A stretch of DNA of 64,000 nt, from positions 1-64,000 of the forward strand of contig CANLAE010000002.1 of the NCBI GenBank assembly GCA_947488765.1, written 5' to 3'. The notes below the pieces were generated by a model. That model was not told the origin of the DNA, did no database searches, and saw only the letters and a program-made list of their open reading frames with translations. Each line of letters begins with the position of its first letter. The stretch's first letter is position 1. This DNA comes from Chitinophagaceae bacterium. Lineage in GTDB: Bacteria; Bacteroidota; Bacteroidia; Chitinophagales; Chitinophagaceae. This document shows positions 8,850 through 18,006 of the stretch, in pieces. The position numbers and the translations under genes are program-made.

Positions 8850-10202
8850 TTACTGTTTTAAAATTTTCCATTCTGCCGGATAATAATTATTCATCCTATT
8901 GGGCATTACCTTCATCCATCCCAATCTTGCTGCACCATATTTTACAATATTCCAGCCATTTGAAGTATCAACTATAATATCATTTTTTCTGAGATATTGT
9001 AAAGCATCGTCTTTGTTCAAAGATATAACTGGAATGTCTTTCAAATCCAATGTGCTCAAGGCTAATTCATGATGCGGCACAACATCTTTTCCTTTGATTT
9101 CACCAACACAGATGCCGGCTTTTTTAATGTACAAACTGCCTGCAATAATTTTAAGGTCTTCTAGCCAAAGCTGGTGTAACATCCTTATTTGTGTATCATG
9201 TTTGAATAAAGAAAAATGCTCGGGAATGGTGATAAATGATTGTAAAATTTGCAGATCATTTTTTACAGGCAAAGCAATTGCTTGTTCTTTGTATTTTTTT
9301 TCGGGTGAAGGTTTTGTTTTTTTAAGTACCGCAATAAAAAATCCTTCCCCTTCAACCTGATCTGGGTAAAAACGATAACCAAATCCACGATTTTGTTCAC
9401 TTTCAGATTCAACGATGCCCCATGATGCATCAAAAGGAATACAAACTGTTTCCAATTCAAATGTTGTCATCAACCAATCAACCATGTCTTCATTTTCTTC
9501 TTTGGAATAAGAACAAGTAGAATAAATTAAAACACCGTCTTCTTTCAACGCAGGAAGCACATCAGCTACAATCCTTTGCTGACGGTGACTACAAAGCACA
9601 ACATTATCCAAACTCCATTCTTTGATAGCATTTTTATCTTTTCTGAACATTCCACTACCGCTACAAGGTGCATCTATAACAATCACATCAAAGAAGTTTT
9701 CCAAACTTTTAAAATGTGAAGGATCATTATTGGTCACTACAATATTTTCCGAACCCCATTTGGTTACATTTTCAACCAATATATTTGCCCTGCTTTTGAT
9801 TACTTCATTGCTTACTATTAATCCATCTGTAAAAAAAGAAGAAAGCAATGTTGTTTTGCCACCCGGTGCAGCACAAAGGTCTAACACTTTTTTTTGTGTA
9901 GGATTGGTAACTGTTTGATTCAATACATGCCACAAAAACATACTGCTCGCTTCCTGCACATAATACATACCTGCATGAAATTGAGGATCGAATGTAAATG
10001 AAGGACGAAGCGGTAAATAAAACCCATGTTCACACCAATATACCTGAGATGCGTTATTGATAATGTCAAGCGATGAAACGTTTTTTGACGGATTTATCCT
10101 TACAGAAGTCAATTGTTTTTCGGCAGCATGCACCGCTTCAAATGCTTCTTTTTGAAAGCCTTTAACAGTTTGAATACTTTGTATGAATGTTAATGGAAGC
10201 AC
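8850..10202 (-). CDS. 16S rRNA m5C methyltransferase, RsmF/NOL1-NOP2-Sun family
   Basis: The enzyme transfers a methyl group from SAM to a cytosine in rRNA. It shows the SAM motif VLDLCAAPGGKTTLLSS, motif IV DAPCSGSGMFRKD with one catalytic cysteine, and motif VI STCSYSKEENEDMVDWL with the second. A C-terminal PUA-like RNA-binding region (about 330-450, ending GWMKVMPNRMNNYYPAEWKIL) fits RsmF rather than RsmB. I place the start at GTG 10202 (about 450 residues, MLPLTFIQSIQ) because a -7 box, TATCTTCG, lies five bases upstream; a TTG at 10229 would lie upstream of that promoter. Confidence 0.85.
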   Translation of the reverse strand: MLPLTFIQSIQTVKGFQKEAFEAVHAAEKQLTSVRINPSKNVSSLDIINNASQVYWCEHGFYLPLRPSFTFDPQFHAGMYYVQEASSMFLWHVLNQTVTNPTQKKVLDLCAAPGGKTTLLSSFFTDGLIVSNEVIKSRANILVENVTKWGSENIVVTNNDPSHFKSLENFFDVIVIDAPCSGSGMFRKDKNAIKEWSLDNVVLCSHRQQRIVADVLPALKEDGVLIYSTCSYSKEENEDMVDWLMTTFELETVCIPFDASWGIVESESEQNRGFGYRFYPDQVEGEGFFIAVLKKTKPSPEKKYKEQAIALPVKNDLQILQSFITIPEHFSLFKHDTQIRMLHQLWLEDLKIIAGSLYIKKAGICVGEIKGKDVVPHHELALSTLDLKDIPVISLNKDDALQYLRKNDIIVDTSNGWNIVKYGAARLGWMKVMPNRMNNYYPAEWKILKQ

Positions 10203-10206
10203 AGCA

Positions 10207-10218
10207 GCGAAGATAAGT
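10207..10218 (-). promoter_or_regulatory. TATCTTCG-type -7 promoter box of the rsmF-like gene
   Basis: On the minus strand this reads ACTTATCTTCGC, containing TATCTTCG, a one-base variant of the Bacteroidetes TAnnTTTG box. The same 12 bases precede the ABC-F gene (40590-40601) and infA (57750-57761). Only five bases separate the box from the GTG start. Confidence 0.5.
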
Positions 10219-10238
10219 AAGCTGTACAAGTATTGTTA

Positions 10239-10895
10239 CTACCCGTTTTTACCCGTAAGCATTGGTACAAAAGAAAATTGTTCAAACGACTCTTCTTTCA
10301 TACTGCCATCAGATTGTTTTGTTAATCTTAACATACGTTGTGCGTCTCCTTCATCTACTGGAATGACCATCATACCTCCTACTTTTAATTGTTCTACCAA
10401 CTTCGGAGGGATAAAAGGAGCTGCTGCTGTAATTATTACTTTATCAAAAGGTGCAAAAGTAGGTAGGCCTTCAAATCCATCGCCAAAATAAAATTTGATG
10501 TTGGGATATTTTGATTTGAAAAAATAATTTTTTTGCGCTTCAAATAATTTTTTTTGTCGCTCAATAGTATAAACCCTCGCACCAATCTCTGCTAAAACAG
10601 TTGCTTGATAAATGCTTCCTGTCCCAATTTCCAAAACCTTATCCATTTTTTTTATTTGCAATAATTGGGTTTGATAAGCAACAGTATAAGGTTGAGAAAT
10701 TGTTTGCCCTTCTCCAATTGGAAAAGCACGGTCTTCATAAGCTATTTTATCAAATGCAGAATCTAAAAAGAAATGTCGCGGAATGGCATTGATAGCTGCT
10801 AATACAGCTTCATCGGTGATGCCTTTTTCTATTAAAAGGTCAACTAGTTTTTTACGTAATCCTTTATGCTGATAGCTATCAATATATTTACTCAT
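10239..10895 (-). CDS. pcm: Protein-L-isoaspartate O-methyltransferase
   Basis: Pcm methylates isoaspartyl residues so damaged proteins can be repaired. The 218-residue product has the substrate-serine motif GEGQTISQPYTVAYQ (about 71-85), SAM motif I LEIGTGSIYQATVLAEIG (about 98-115) and the later FDKVIITAAAPFIPPKLVEQL. Motif I reads GTGSIYQ where GTGSGYQ is usual. The start at 10895 is chosen because an exact TAnnTTTG box (10904-10911) lies 8 bases upstream; the longer frame to 10922 would begin before it. It is on the same strand as the rsmF-like gene, 36 bp upstream of that gene's start. Confidence 0.92.
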   Translation of the reverse strand: MSKYIDSYQHKGLRKKLVDLLIEKGITDEAVLAAINAIPRHFFLDSAFDKIAYEDRAFPIGEGQTISQPYTVAYQTQLLQIKKMDKVLEIGTGSIYQATVLAEIGARVYTIERQKKLFEAQKNYFFKSKYPNIKFYFGDGFEGLPTFAPFDKVIITAAAPFIPPKLVEQLKVGGMMVIPVDEGDAQRMLRLTKQSDGSMKEESFEQFSFVPMLTGKNG

Positions 10896-10903
10896 AAACA
10901 AAA

Positions 10904-10911
10904 CAAATGTA
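10904..10911 (-). promoter_or_regulatory. -7 box of the pcm promoter
   Basis: On the minus strand this reads TACATTTG, an exact TAnnTTTG match, with eight bases to the pcm ATG at 10895. It supports the shorter start. Confidence 0.55.
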
Positions 10912-10991
10912 AGCCTATGCATAAATTAATGAATGAGGAAACTGTCGTTGGGGAAAGAATTTTTAATGAAAAAAATTACACACAATTTTTA

Positions 10992-12071
10992 TTAATACTT
11001 CATTGCCAGTTTTAACTTACCCCATAATTCATTATCAAAACTGCTAGGACCAAGTAAAGATGAAGCACTTGCATTATCTCCCAAACGAACTAATACAACA
11101 TCTAAGCTGGGAACAACATATATTTTTTTATCGTCTTTTCCTAAAGCCATATACATATCTGCGGGTGCATTAGGCACTAATGATGTTGGATAAACAACCT
11201 GAGACTGAGGCACCATGGTACTCGATTTTCCATTTAGCCACCATAAATAACCATAGCTTAAATTATAATTTTGACTAGTCGTTGTCATTGTGGTAAAATA
11301 ATTTGCATCTGTTAATAATTGTGTTCCATTCCATTCTCCTTTTCTTAAAATTAAACTTCCAAATCTTGCTGCATCTCTTGTTGTACAATAAAATACATTG
11401 TTGTACCAAAATGCTGTGCTGCTGACTCCTATTTTATCAAATAATTTTGATTTACAATAAGTACTCCAATTTTGTCCGCTTGCATTAGCTAAAACGGACT
11501 GCAACAATAAATATGGAGCATTATGATAAGACCATCTTGTACCAGCATCAGCTTTATAAGTTAAATAGGAAGGTTTTGTAGAATCCTGGTCAGCAACACC
11601 GTCATCCAATCCGGTAGTCATGCTTAATTGGTGTTTAACTGTAATTAGATTTTCTTTTATCAAAGGTAGACTAGTCCATCCTGTTCCTAGATATTGTGAA
11701 GTTTTGTTGTTGATATTAATAATACCTTCCTGTTGTGCAATTCCTGCTACAAAAGCCACAATACTTTTGCCTGCACTTGCAATGAAATATCTTGTGTCTT
11801 TATTCCAATTATTCCAATATTGTTCTTTTACAATTTTACCACGATGCAAAACAATTAATCCGTAGGTATTTTTGGTAGCTGCATAATCAAATGCAGCTTG
11901 CAATTGAGCATCATCCCAGTTTACAGAAGACGAATTTTTGGTTTCCCATATATCAGTGCCGGTTGGCGGGAAATAATATGGATTGCTAGTATCTCCGCCA
12001 TTATTAGTATCATTTTTTTTACATGAAACCAATAATAAAGTGAATAAAGTAATTGCCAATAGATAGCGCAT
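10992..12071 (-). CDS. Beta-lactamase-fold serine hydrolase lipoprotein (S12 family)
   Basis: This is an exported lipoprotein with the penicillin-binding/class C beta-lactamase fold. From ATG 12071 the signal sequence MRYLLAITLFTLLLVSCKK ends in a lipobox with its cysteine. The catalytic tetrad S-x-x-K appears as IASAGKSIVAF (nucleophile near residue 100), and the second motif Y-x-N as SYHNAPYLL. The substrate (peptide, ester or amide) cannot be told. A longer start at 12095 only adds a charged, non-signal-like leader. It is monocistronic; the 175-bp gap to the divergent acyl-CoA dehydrogenase gene shows no clear consensus promoter. Confidence 0.82.
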   Translation of the reverse strand: MRYLLAITLFTLLLVSCKKNDTNNGGDTSNPYYFPPTGTDIWETKNSSSVNWDDAQLQAAFDYAATKNTYGLIVLHRGKIVKEQYWNNWNKDTRYFIASAGKSIVAFVAGIAQQEGIININNKTSQYLGTGWTSLPLIKENLITVKHQLSMTTGLDDGVADQDSTKPSYLTYKADAGTRWSYHNAPYLLLQSVLANASGQNWSTYCKSKLFDKIGVSSTAFWYNNVFYCTTRDAARFGSLILRKGEWNGTQLLTDANYFTTMTTTSQNYNLSYGYLWWLNGKSSTMVPQSQVVYPTSLVPNAPADMYMALGKDDKKIYVVPSLDVVLVRLGDNASASSLLGPSSFDNELWGKLKLAMKY

Positions 12072-12246
12072 ATAGCAGTGTTTTTTAAAAGACAAATATT
12101 GTTTTATTAAGTTTAATATTCAACAAGAAATAAAATAGCGATGCTATTGCCTACTTTTGTAAAAACGATGTGCTTGGTTGAATGTACTACACAAAATGTA
12201 CAGCCATCTTTATTTGTTTAATTCTTATTTTCTAAATTAATTAATT

Positions 12247-13431
12247 ATGGCATCTAGAACAGATTTATTTCAATCTCCTGATTATTATATGGTTGATGAG
12301 TTATTGAGTGAAGAGCATCAACTAATTCGCGAATCGGTAAGAGCCTATGTAAAAAAAGAAATTTCACCAATTATTGAAGATTATGCACAACGTGCCGAAT
12401 TTCCGCAGCAGATAGTTGCACAATTGGGAGAGCTTGGATGTTTCGGACCAACAGTTCCTATTGAGTATGGTGGAGGCGGTTTAGATTATATCAGTTATGG
12501 ATTAATGATGCAGGAATTGGAACGTGGCGACAGTGGTGTGAGAAGTACTGCAAGTGTGCAGGGAAGTTTGGTGATGTTCCCTATTTATGCATACGGAAAT
12601 GAAGCACAAAGAAAAAAATATTTACCAAAATTAGGCAGTGGAGAATGGTTGGGTTGTTTCGGTTTGACAGAACCCAACCATGGAAGCGACCCCTCCGGAA
12701 TGCTTACAAACATTAAGGATGCAGGAGATCATGTAATATTGAATGGTGCAAAAATGTGGATCAGTAATGCTCCGTTTGCACAAGTTGCGGTGGTATGGGC
12801 AAAGGATGAAGCAGGCATTATAAGAGGTGTAATTGTTGAAAGAGGCATGGAAGGATTTTCAACGCCAACGACTCATGGTAAATGGAGCTTGCGTGCAAGT
12901 GCTACCGGCGAATTGGTATTTGATAATGTAAAAGTACCGAAAGAAAATATTTTACCAAATATACAAGGGTTGAAAGGTCCATTAAGTTGTTTGACCAAAG
13001 CAAGATATGGCATTGCCTGGGGAGCATTGGGAGCTGCAATGGATTGTTATGATACAGCTTTGCGTTACAGCAAAGAGCGTATGCAATTTGACAAACCAAT
13101 TGCCGGATTTCAATTGCAGCAAAAAAAATTAGCTGAAATGATTACAGAAATCACCAAAGCACAATTACTTGTTTGGCGATTGGGTGTATTGATGAACGAA
13201 GGAAAAGTTACACCTGCACAGGTAAGTATGGCAAAAAGAAATAGTTGCGAAATAGCCGCAAACATAGCACGTGAAGCAAGACAAATGCTTGGAGGAATGG
13301 GTATTACAGGAGAATACAGCATTATGCGACACATGATGAATCTGGAAAGTGTAATTACTTACGAAGGCACGCACGATATTCATTTACTAATTACCGGCAT
13401 GGATGTTACAGGATTAAATGCTTTTAAATAA
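12247..13431 (+). CDS. Acyl-CoA dehydrogenase, glutaryl-CoA dehydrogenase type
   Basis: This is an FAD-dependent dehydrogenase of 394 residues. The nucleotide-binding block CFGLTEPNHGSDPSGM and WISNAPFAQVAVVWAK are as in the family, and the catalytic glutamate sits in the C-terminal TYEGTHDIHLL. Position and context of that glutamate, plus RHMMNLESV just before it, match glutaryl-CoA dehydrogenase (lysine/tryptophan degradation) better than short-chain acyl-CoA dehydrogenases. Substrate assignment is inference. The gene stands alone; aroK follows after 93 bp on the same strand. Confidence 0.8.
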   Translation: MASRTDLFQSPDYYMVDELLSEEHQLIRESVRAYVKKEISPIIEDYAQRAEFPQQIVAQLGELGCFGPTVPIEYGGGGLDYISYGLMMQELERGDSGVRSTASVQGSLVMFPIYAYGNEAQRKKYLPKLGSGEWLGCFGLTEPNHGSDPSGMLTNIKDAGDHVILNGAKMWISNAPFAQVAVVWAKDEAGIIRGVIVERGMEGFSTPTTHGKWSLRASATGELVFDNVKVPKENILPNIQGLKGPLSCLTKARYGIAWGALGAAMDCYDTALRYSKERMQFDKPIAGFQLQQKKLAEMITEITKAQLLVWRLGVLMNEGKVTPAQVSMAKRNSCEIAANIAREARQMLGGMGITGEYSIMRHMMNLESVITYEGTHDIHLLITGMDVTGLNAFK

Positions 13432-13524
13432 TTTACCTAGTATGGAATTATAGAAATAAGAAAGAAACTCTGACTGAAAAATTATAAAATCATTTCAAAA
13501 AAATTGCCTTCTTAAAAAGAAATA

Positions 13525-14034
13525 ATGAAAATATTTATAATAGGTATGATGGGCAGTGGCAAAAACCATTGGGCAAAATATTTATCCAATCAATACAATA
13601 TGAACTGGATAGATTTGGATGCAGCAATTGAAAAAGCAAATAACCAAACAATTGAAACAATATTTGCAACAAAAGGAGGAGATTTTTTTCGGGAACAAGA
13701 AAAAGAATTACTACGTACAACTGAAAAAGAAGAAAATATAATAGTGGCTACAGGAGGCGGTACGCCTTGCTTTCACAACAATATGCAATGGATGAATGAA
13801 CATGGAGCAACCATCTGGATTGATGAAAAAATTGATATTTTAGTAAGCAGATTAATTCGTGAAAAATCACATAGACCATTGATAAGCGATTTAAATGAAA
13901 ATGAACTAAAGCATTTTCTTTCTACTCAATTGAAAAACAGAACCCAGTTTTATCAACAAGCAACATTTCACCTAAATAGCAATAATATTGCAACTTTTAA
14001 CCCATCAGAAATAGCAACCATTAAACATTTATAA
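13525..14034 (+). CDS. aroK: Shikimate kinase, with Asn in the P-loop
   Basis: The enzyme phosphorylates shikimate in aromatic amino-acid synthesis. The 169 residues show the P-loop at 7-14, substrate aspartates in DLDAAIE (about 32-34), FREQEKELL, the ATGGGTPC glycine triplet, the lid arginine in SHRPLI and a final RTQFYQQA. The odd point is the P-loop: it reads GMMGSGKN, with Asn14 where nearly all P-loop kinases have Ser or Thr to hold magnesium. All other expected motifs are present and the frame is intact. The stop is immediately followed by the GTG start of the DUF423 gene. Confidence 0.85.
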   Translation: MKIFIIGMMGSGKNHWAKYLSNQYNMNWIDLDAAIEKANNQTIETIFATKGGDFFREQEKELLRTTEKEENIIVATGGGTPCFHNNMQWMNEHGATIWIDEKIDILVSRLIREKSHRPLISDLNENELKHFLSTQLKNRTQFYQQATFHLNSNNIATFNPSEIATIKHL

Positions 14035-14418
14035 GTGCATAAAACATTTTTAAAAACAGCGGCATTTTTAGGAGCGCTCGGTGTAATACTAGGTGCATTC
14101 GGAGCACATCAACTAAAAAGTATGTTATCTGAATCGGTGGTACTTATTTTCGAAACTGCTGTACGATATATGTTATACCATGTGTTTGCATTAATAGCTG
14201 TGGCTATCCTTTACCAACAATTTCCCAATAAACTATTAAAGAGTGCGGGTATATTTTTCATTGTTGGTATTATTTTATTTTCAGGTTCACTGTTTATACT
14301 TACCTACAAAGAAGCATTGGTGTTGCCAGGATTAAAATGGGCAGGGCCAATAACACCATTAGGTGGCGCTTGCTTTATTGCAGGATGGATTTTTTTGGCA
14401 CTTGGAATTAAGAAATAA
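14035..14418 (+). CDS. DUF423 family small integral membrane protein
   Basis: This 127-residue protein has four hydrophobic segments (about 5-25, 40-60, 68-88, 100-124). The N-terminal AAFLGALGVILGAFGAHQL and the ETAVRYMLYHVFALIAVA segment identify the DUF423/YgdD family, whose function is unknown. Translation probably starts at GTG 14035, directly after the aroK stop codon with no spacer, which suggests translational coupling with aroK. No other start codon is available before the conserved N-terminus. Confidence 0.83.
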   Translation: MHKTFLKTAAFLGALGVILGAFGAHQLKSMLSESVVLIFETAVRYMLYHVFALIAVAILYQQFPNKLLKSAGIFFIVGIILFSGSLFILTYKEALVLPGLKWAGPITPLGGACFIAGWIFLALGIKK

Positions 14419-14460
14419 AAAATAGTGTTACGAATAAAAAAGCTGAGTAGAGTTATCCAC

Positions 14461-14480
14461 GTACAAGTGTGCGACGCAAC
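14461..14480 (+). repeat. Dispersed intergenic repeat, copy A
   Basis: The 20-mer GTACAAGTGTGCGACGCAAC is identical to copies C and D and differs by one base from copy B. It lies between the DUF423 gene and ftsK, 60 bp upstream of the ftsK -7 box. The bases just after it can form a hairpin, CAAC-GAAA-GTTG, with a GNRA-type loop. Flanks align with copy C over about 35 bp on the downstream side. Confidence 0.85.
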
Positions 14481-14541
14481 GAAAGTTGAAAAGAAATCCA
14501 CAAGCCTGAGACAACATTCATATTTGCAGTAGTTTCCCAAC

Positions 14542-14549
14542 TAAATTTG
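14542..14549 (+). promoter_or_regulatory. -7 box of the ftsK promoter
   Basis: TAAATTTG matches TAnnTTTG exactly, nine bases before the ATG at 14559. It rules out an upstream TTG (14547) as the start. Confidence 0.55.
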
Positions 14550-14558
14550 CATTCTAAT

Positions 14559-17177
14559 ATGGCAAACCGTTTAAAAAAGAAAGTTTCCCCAGCTCCTAGT
14601 CCGGAAGAATTAAATGATGACAAGACGGAAGAGGTGACAGTAACACAAGTTGTAAAAGACGAACGTACCATAAAAATTGCGGGTGCTTTCTCATTGCTTA
14701 CCAGTATTTTTTTATTCATTTCATTTACATCTTACTTATTTACATGGCAAGAAGATCAGGATAAGGTACATCAATTTGGTATTAAAATTTTTGCAGTTTC
14801 AGATGTAGTTTTAAACAATTTACTAGGTGTATTGGGTGCTTATACTGCACACATTTTTATGTACAAAGGTTTTGGAATTGCAGCATATTTGTTTTGTACT
14901 TTTTTCTTCACACTCGGGGTTAATTTATTGTTCGGGAAGAAAGTATTTTCACTAGCACGCAACATTCGATATGTATTGGTAGGACTGACTGTAATCAGCA
15001 TGACCTTGGCATTTATAAGCAGTGCTGCAAGTTTCAGTTGGGGTGGTGCTGTAGGAGAATTAATAAATGCGTGGTTTGTAAAATGGATTGGAAGTGTAGG
15101 AACAGGTGCTTTGTTGTTGTTAAGTATTTTTGCTTTTGCAATTTGGAGATTCAATCCAACATTTGTTTGGCCCGAAGCACTTTTTAATGATTTATTTAAG
15201 AAAAAAAATGTTGACGCACCGGAACTTCTACAAACTGAAGAAAATAATGAAACCATTGCTGAGCCTACCTTTAATGAATGGCTGGCTGAGCAGGAGGCAA
15301 TGCAACATGAAGATGGCGCAAAATTATTTATTGATAAGGATGCAGAAGAATTTAGCAGTCAGAATAAATTAAAATCAGAAGGTAAATCTGTAAGTGTTAT
15401 TATGCCTTTACAAGAAAATGCCGATGAAAATTTGACTTTAAATGAGCTTGAAAATATTCATACTACAGAAGATAATATACCGTTAGAACTGAATGAAAAA
15501 TATGCTACGGTGCCGGATGGTTTTGATTTGGAAATTAAACCAACTGTTGATGAAAGTGCAATTTTAGTGGAAGAAAATATTGAAAACGATTTTGATTTAT
15601 CTGACGAAACAACAGAAGAAGCTGACGAAGCAACTGATGATACAGCATTGGAAATGAGGAGTGATGCATTAGCAACAGTCAATTATGATCCTACACTTGA
15701 TTTAAGAGATTATAAATATCCTGAAATTAGTTTGTTGGAAACACACGGAAGTGAAAAAATTATTCATGACCCCAATGAACTAGAGACAAATAAAAATCAG
15801 ATTATTGCTACACTAAAAAATTACGATATTGCCATACAAAGGATTGCAGCAACTGTAGGACCTACGGTTACACTCTATGAAATTGTACCTGCGCCAGGCG
15901 TAAGAATCAGCAGAATTAAAAATTTAGAAGATGATATTGCGTTGAGTTTGGCAGCATTGGGTATTCGTATTATCGCTCCTATTCCGGGTAAAGGAACTGT
16001 TGGTATTGAAGTTCCTAATGTTCGCAAAACAGTTGTGAGCATGAAAACTTTATTGAGCAGTGAAAAATTTCAAAACAACAATTATTCTTTGCCAATTGCA
16101 ATTGGCAAAAAAATTGACAATGAAAACTTTATCGTAGACTTGGCTGCTATGCCGCATTTGTTAATGGCAGGCGCTACAGGACAAGGTAAATCGGTAGGCT
16201 TAAATGCAGTGCTGGTAAGCCTTTTATATAAAAAACATCCTTCCCAGTTAAAGTTTGTTTTGGTTGATCCTAAGAAAGTAGAATTGAGTTTGTATAGAAT
16301 TATTGAAAAACATTTTCTTGCAAAACTTCCGGGAGAAGAAGACAGTATTATTACAGACACCAAAAAAGTGGTTCATACTTTGAATGCACTTTGTATTGAA
16401 ATGGACAACCGCTACGATTTATTGAAAGAAGCTGGGTGCAGAAATATTAAAGAGTATAATGAGAAATTTACTTCAAGAAAATTAAACCCACAAAAGGGAC
16501 ATCAATACTTGCCGTTTATTGTATTGGTTGTAGATGAATTTGCAGATTTAATTATGACTGCAGGTAAAGAAGTTGAAATGCCAATTGCACGTTTGGCGCA
16601 GCTTGCAAGAGCAATCGGAATACATTTAATAATCGCTACACAACGTCCGTCTGTAAATATCATTACAGGAACAATAAAAGCCAATTTCCCTGCACGTATT
16701 GCATTTAAAGTTTCATCTAAAATTGATAGCCGAACAATTTTAGATGCAGGTGGCGCCGATCAATTAATTGGAAAGGGCGACATGTTGGTTAGTTATAATG
16801 GTGAGGTAACCCGCTTACAATGTGCTTTTGTAGATACTCCGGAAGTAGAAAAAATATGCGAATTTATTGGCAAACAAAAAGGATATCCCGAAGCATTTTT
16901 ATTACCAGAATATGTAGATGAAAAAGAAGAATCTGGAAAAGATTTTGATGATGGTGAAAGAGATGTACTATTTGAAGACGCAGCAAAACTTATTGTACAA
17001 AACCAAGTTGGGAGCACATCATTGATACAAAGAAGAATGAAATTAGGATACAACAGAGCCGGAAGACTAATGGATCAATTGGAAAGAGCGGGTATTGTGG
17101 GTCCTAATTTGGGTAGTAAAGCAAGAGAAGTACGTTTTAAAACAGAAGCTGAATTAATAGAATTTTTATCCATTTAA
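14559..17177 (+). CDS. ftsK: DNA translocase FtsK/SpoIIIE
   Basis: FtsK anchors at the division septum and pumps chromosomal DNA toward daughter cells. The 872-residue protein has membrane segments between about residues 40 and 205, a long acidic Glu/Asp-rich linker (about 225-390), and the translocase motor with Walker A GATGQGKSVGLNAVL near 538 and Walker B LVVDEFADLIM near 656. A winged-helix gamma domain at the C-terminus (SLIQRRMKLGYNRAGRLMDQ) reads the orientation sequences. Repeat copy A lies 79 bp upstream of the start. Confidence 0.95.
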   Translation: MANRLKKKVSPAPSPEELNDDKTEEVTVTQVVKDERTIKIAGAFSLLTSIFLFISFTSYLFTWQEDQDKVHQFGIKIFAVSDVVLNNLLGVLGAYTAHIFMYKGFGIAAYLFCTFFFTLGVNLLFGKKVFSLARNIRYVLVGLTVISMTLAFISSAASFSWGGAVGELINAWFVKWIGSVGTGALLLLSIFAFAIWRFNPTFVWPEALFNDLFKKKNVDAPELLQTEENNETIAEPTFNEWLAEQEAMQHEDGAKLFIDKDAEEFSSQNKLKSEGKSVSVIMPLQENADENLTLNELENIHTTEDNIPLELNEKYATVPDGFDLEIKPTVDESAILVEENIENDFDLSDETTEEADEATDDTALEMRSDALATVNYDPTLDLRDYKYPEISLLETHGSEKIIHDPNELETNKNQIIATLKNYDIAIQRIAATVGPTVTLYEIVPAPGVRISRIKNLEDDIALSLAALGIRIIAPIPGKGTVGIEVPNVRKTVVSMKTLLSSEKFQNNNYSLPIAIGKKIDNENFIVDLAAMPHLLMAGATGQGKSVGLNAVLVSLLYKKHPSQLKFVLVDPKKVELSLYRIIEKHFLAKLPGEEDSIITDTKKVVHTLNALCIEMDNRYDLLKEAGCRNIKEYNEKFTSRKLNPQKGHQYLPFIVLVVDEFADLIMTAGKEVEMPIARLAQLARAIGIHLIIATQRPSVNIITGTIKANFPARIAFKVSSKIDSRTILDAGGADQLIGKGDMLVSYNGEVTRLQCAFVDTPEVEKICEFIGKQKGYPEAFLLPEYVDEKEESGKDFDDGERDVLFEDAAKLIVQNQVGSTSLIQRRMKLGYNRAGRLMDQLERAGIVGPNLGSKAREVRFKTEAELIEFLSI

Positions 17178-17245
17178 TTTGTTAAGATTATTATAAGCAG
17201 CAATTTTATTTGTATTTGTTTAAGTTAAACGTTTGATTGGCTGAT

Positions 17246-17275
17246 TTGTCTCAAACAATTCAAAGCTTATATTTG
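17246..17275 (+). promoter_or_regulatory. Consensus Bacteroidetes promoter of the lolA-like gene
   Basis: TTG (17246-17248), 19 bp spacing, then TATATTTG (17268-17275): this is the textbook -33/-7 arrangement of the Bacteroidetes housekeeping sigma factor. It leaves a leader of about 13 nt before ATG 17294. Confidence 0.7.
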
Positions 17276-17293
17276 CTACCTCAAAATCATCAG

Positions 17294-17920
17294 ATGAAAA
17301 AAATAATATTTGTTCTTCCACTCTTATTCAGTTTACAATTAATAAATGCCCAGAAAGATCCTAATGCTAAGAAAATTTTAGACGGCGTTAGTGCCAAAGT
17401 AAAAGCAATGACTGCCTTAACAGGAAACTTTACCATTAAATCATTTACCAGTAAAGGAAAACCAAACGGAACAAAATCAGGAACAATTTCTTTGAAAGGC
17501 AATAAATACACCCTCAAACAAGGATCTACTGAAATTATATGTGATGGGGCTAAAACTTATAGTTTCGATGGGGCTAAAACAGTTACTGTTGCACCTGCTG
17601 AAGATGGTAATAAAACATTAACACCACAAAAAATATTGAGTGGCAACTACGATAAAGATTTTACATATAAACTAATTTCAACTACTGGAAATTTTAGTGA
17701 AATTGAATTAAAACCAACAGATAGCAGAAAGAACTTTCAGAAGGTAAATATTTTTGTAGACAAAACAAAAGGGTTAATTACCAAAGCAAAATTATTGGAT
17801 AAAAGTAACAATCAAATGGAGTTTGTTTTTACCAACATCAATTCCAAAACTGTTTTAGCTGACGCTAATTTCGTTTTTAATAAAAACAAATACCCAAAGG
17901 ACGTAGAAATACTAGATTGA
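17294..17920 (+). CDS. LolA-like outer-membrane lipoprotein carrier protein
   Basis: This is a periplasmic protein of 208 residues from ATG 17294, with a signal peptide ending at LQLINAQ. The body, with AKVKAMTALTGNFTIKSFTSKGK, GTISLKGNKYTLKQGSTEIICDG and later ELKPTDSRKNFQKVNIFVDK, follows the LolA half-barrel pattern of strands that shields lipid chains of lipoproteins moving to the outer membrane. It starts downstream of a consensus promoter; the open frame to 17237 lies upstream of it. It is adjacent to ftsK on the same strand, an arrangement that recurs in this phylum, but it has its own promoter. Confidence 0.85.
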   Translation: MKKIIFVLPLLFSLQLINAQKDPNAKKILDGVSAKVKAMTALTGNFTIKSFTSKGKPNGTKSGTISLKGNKYTLKQGSTEIICDGAKTYSFDGAKTVTVAPAEDGNKTLTPQKILSGNYDKDFTYKLISTTGNFSEIELKPTDSRKNFQKVNIFVDKTKGLITKAKLLDKSNNQMEFVFTNINSKTVLADANFVFNKNKYPKDVEILD

Positions 17921-18006
17921 TTTTTTTATCAAAAGAATACAGACACTCACTGAATCCAACTGGCGCAGGGAATTCCTTGAATTTTATTTGTAGCTAAAGA
18001 ATTAGA

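Noticed and set aside
17921-17960. Weak hairpin with T-run after lolA (TTGAT/ATCAA)
   Set aside because: Only a five-base AT-rich stem; too weak to call a terminator.
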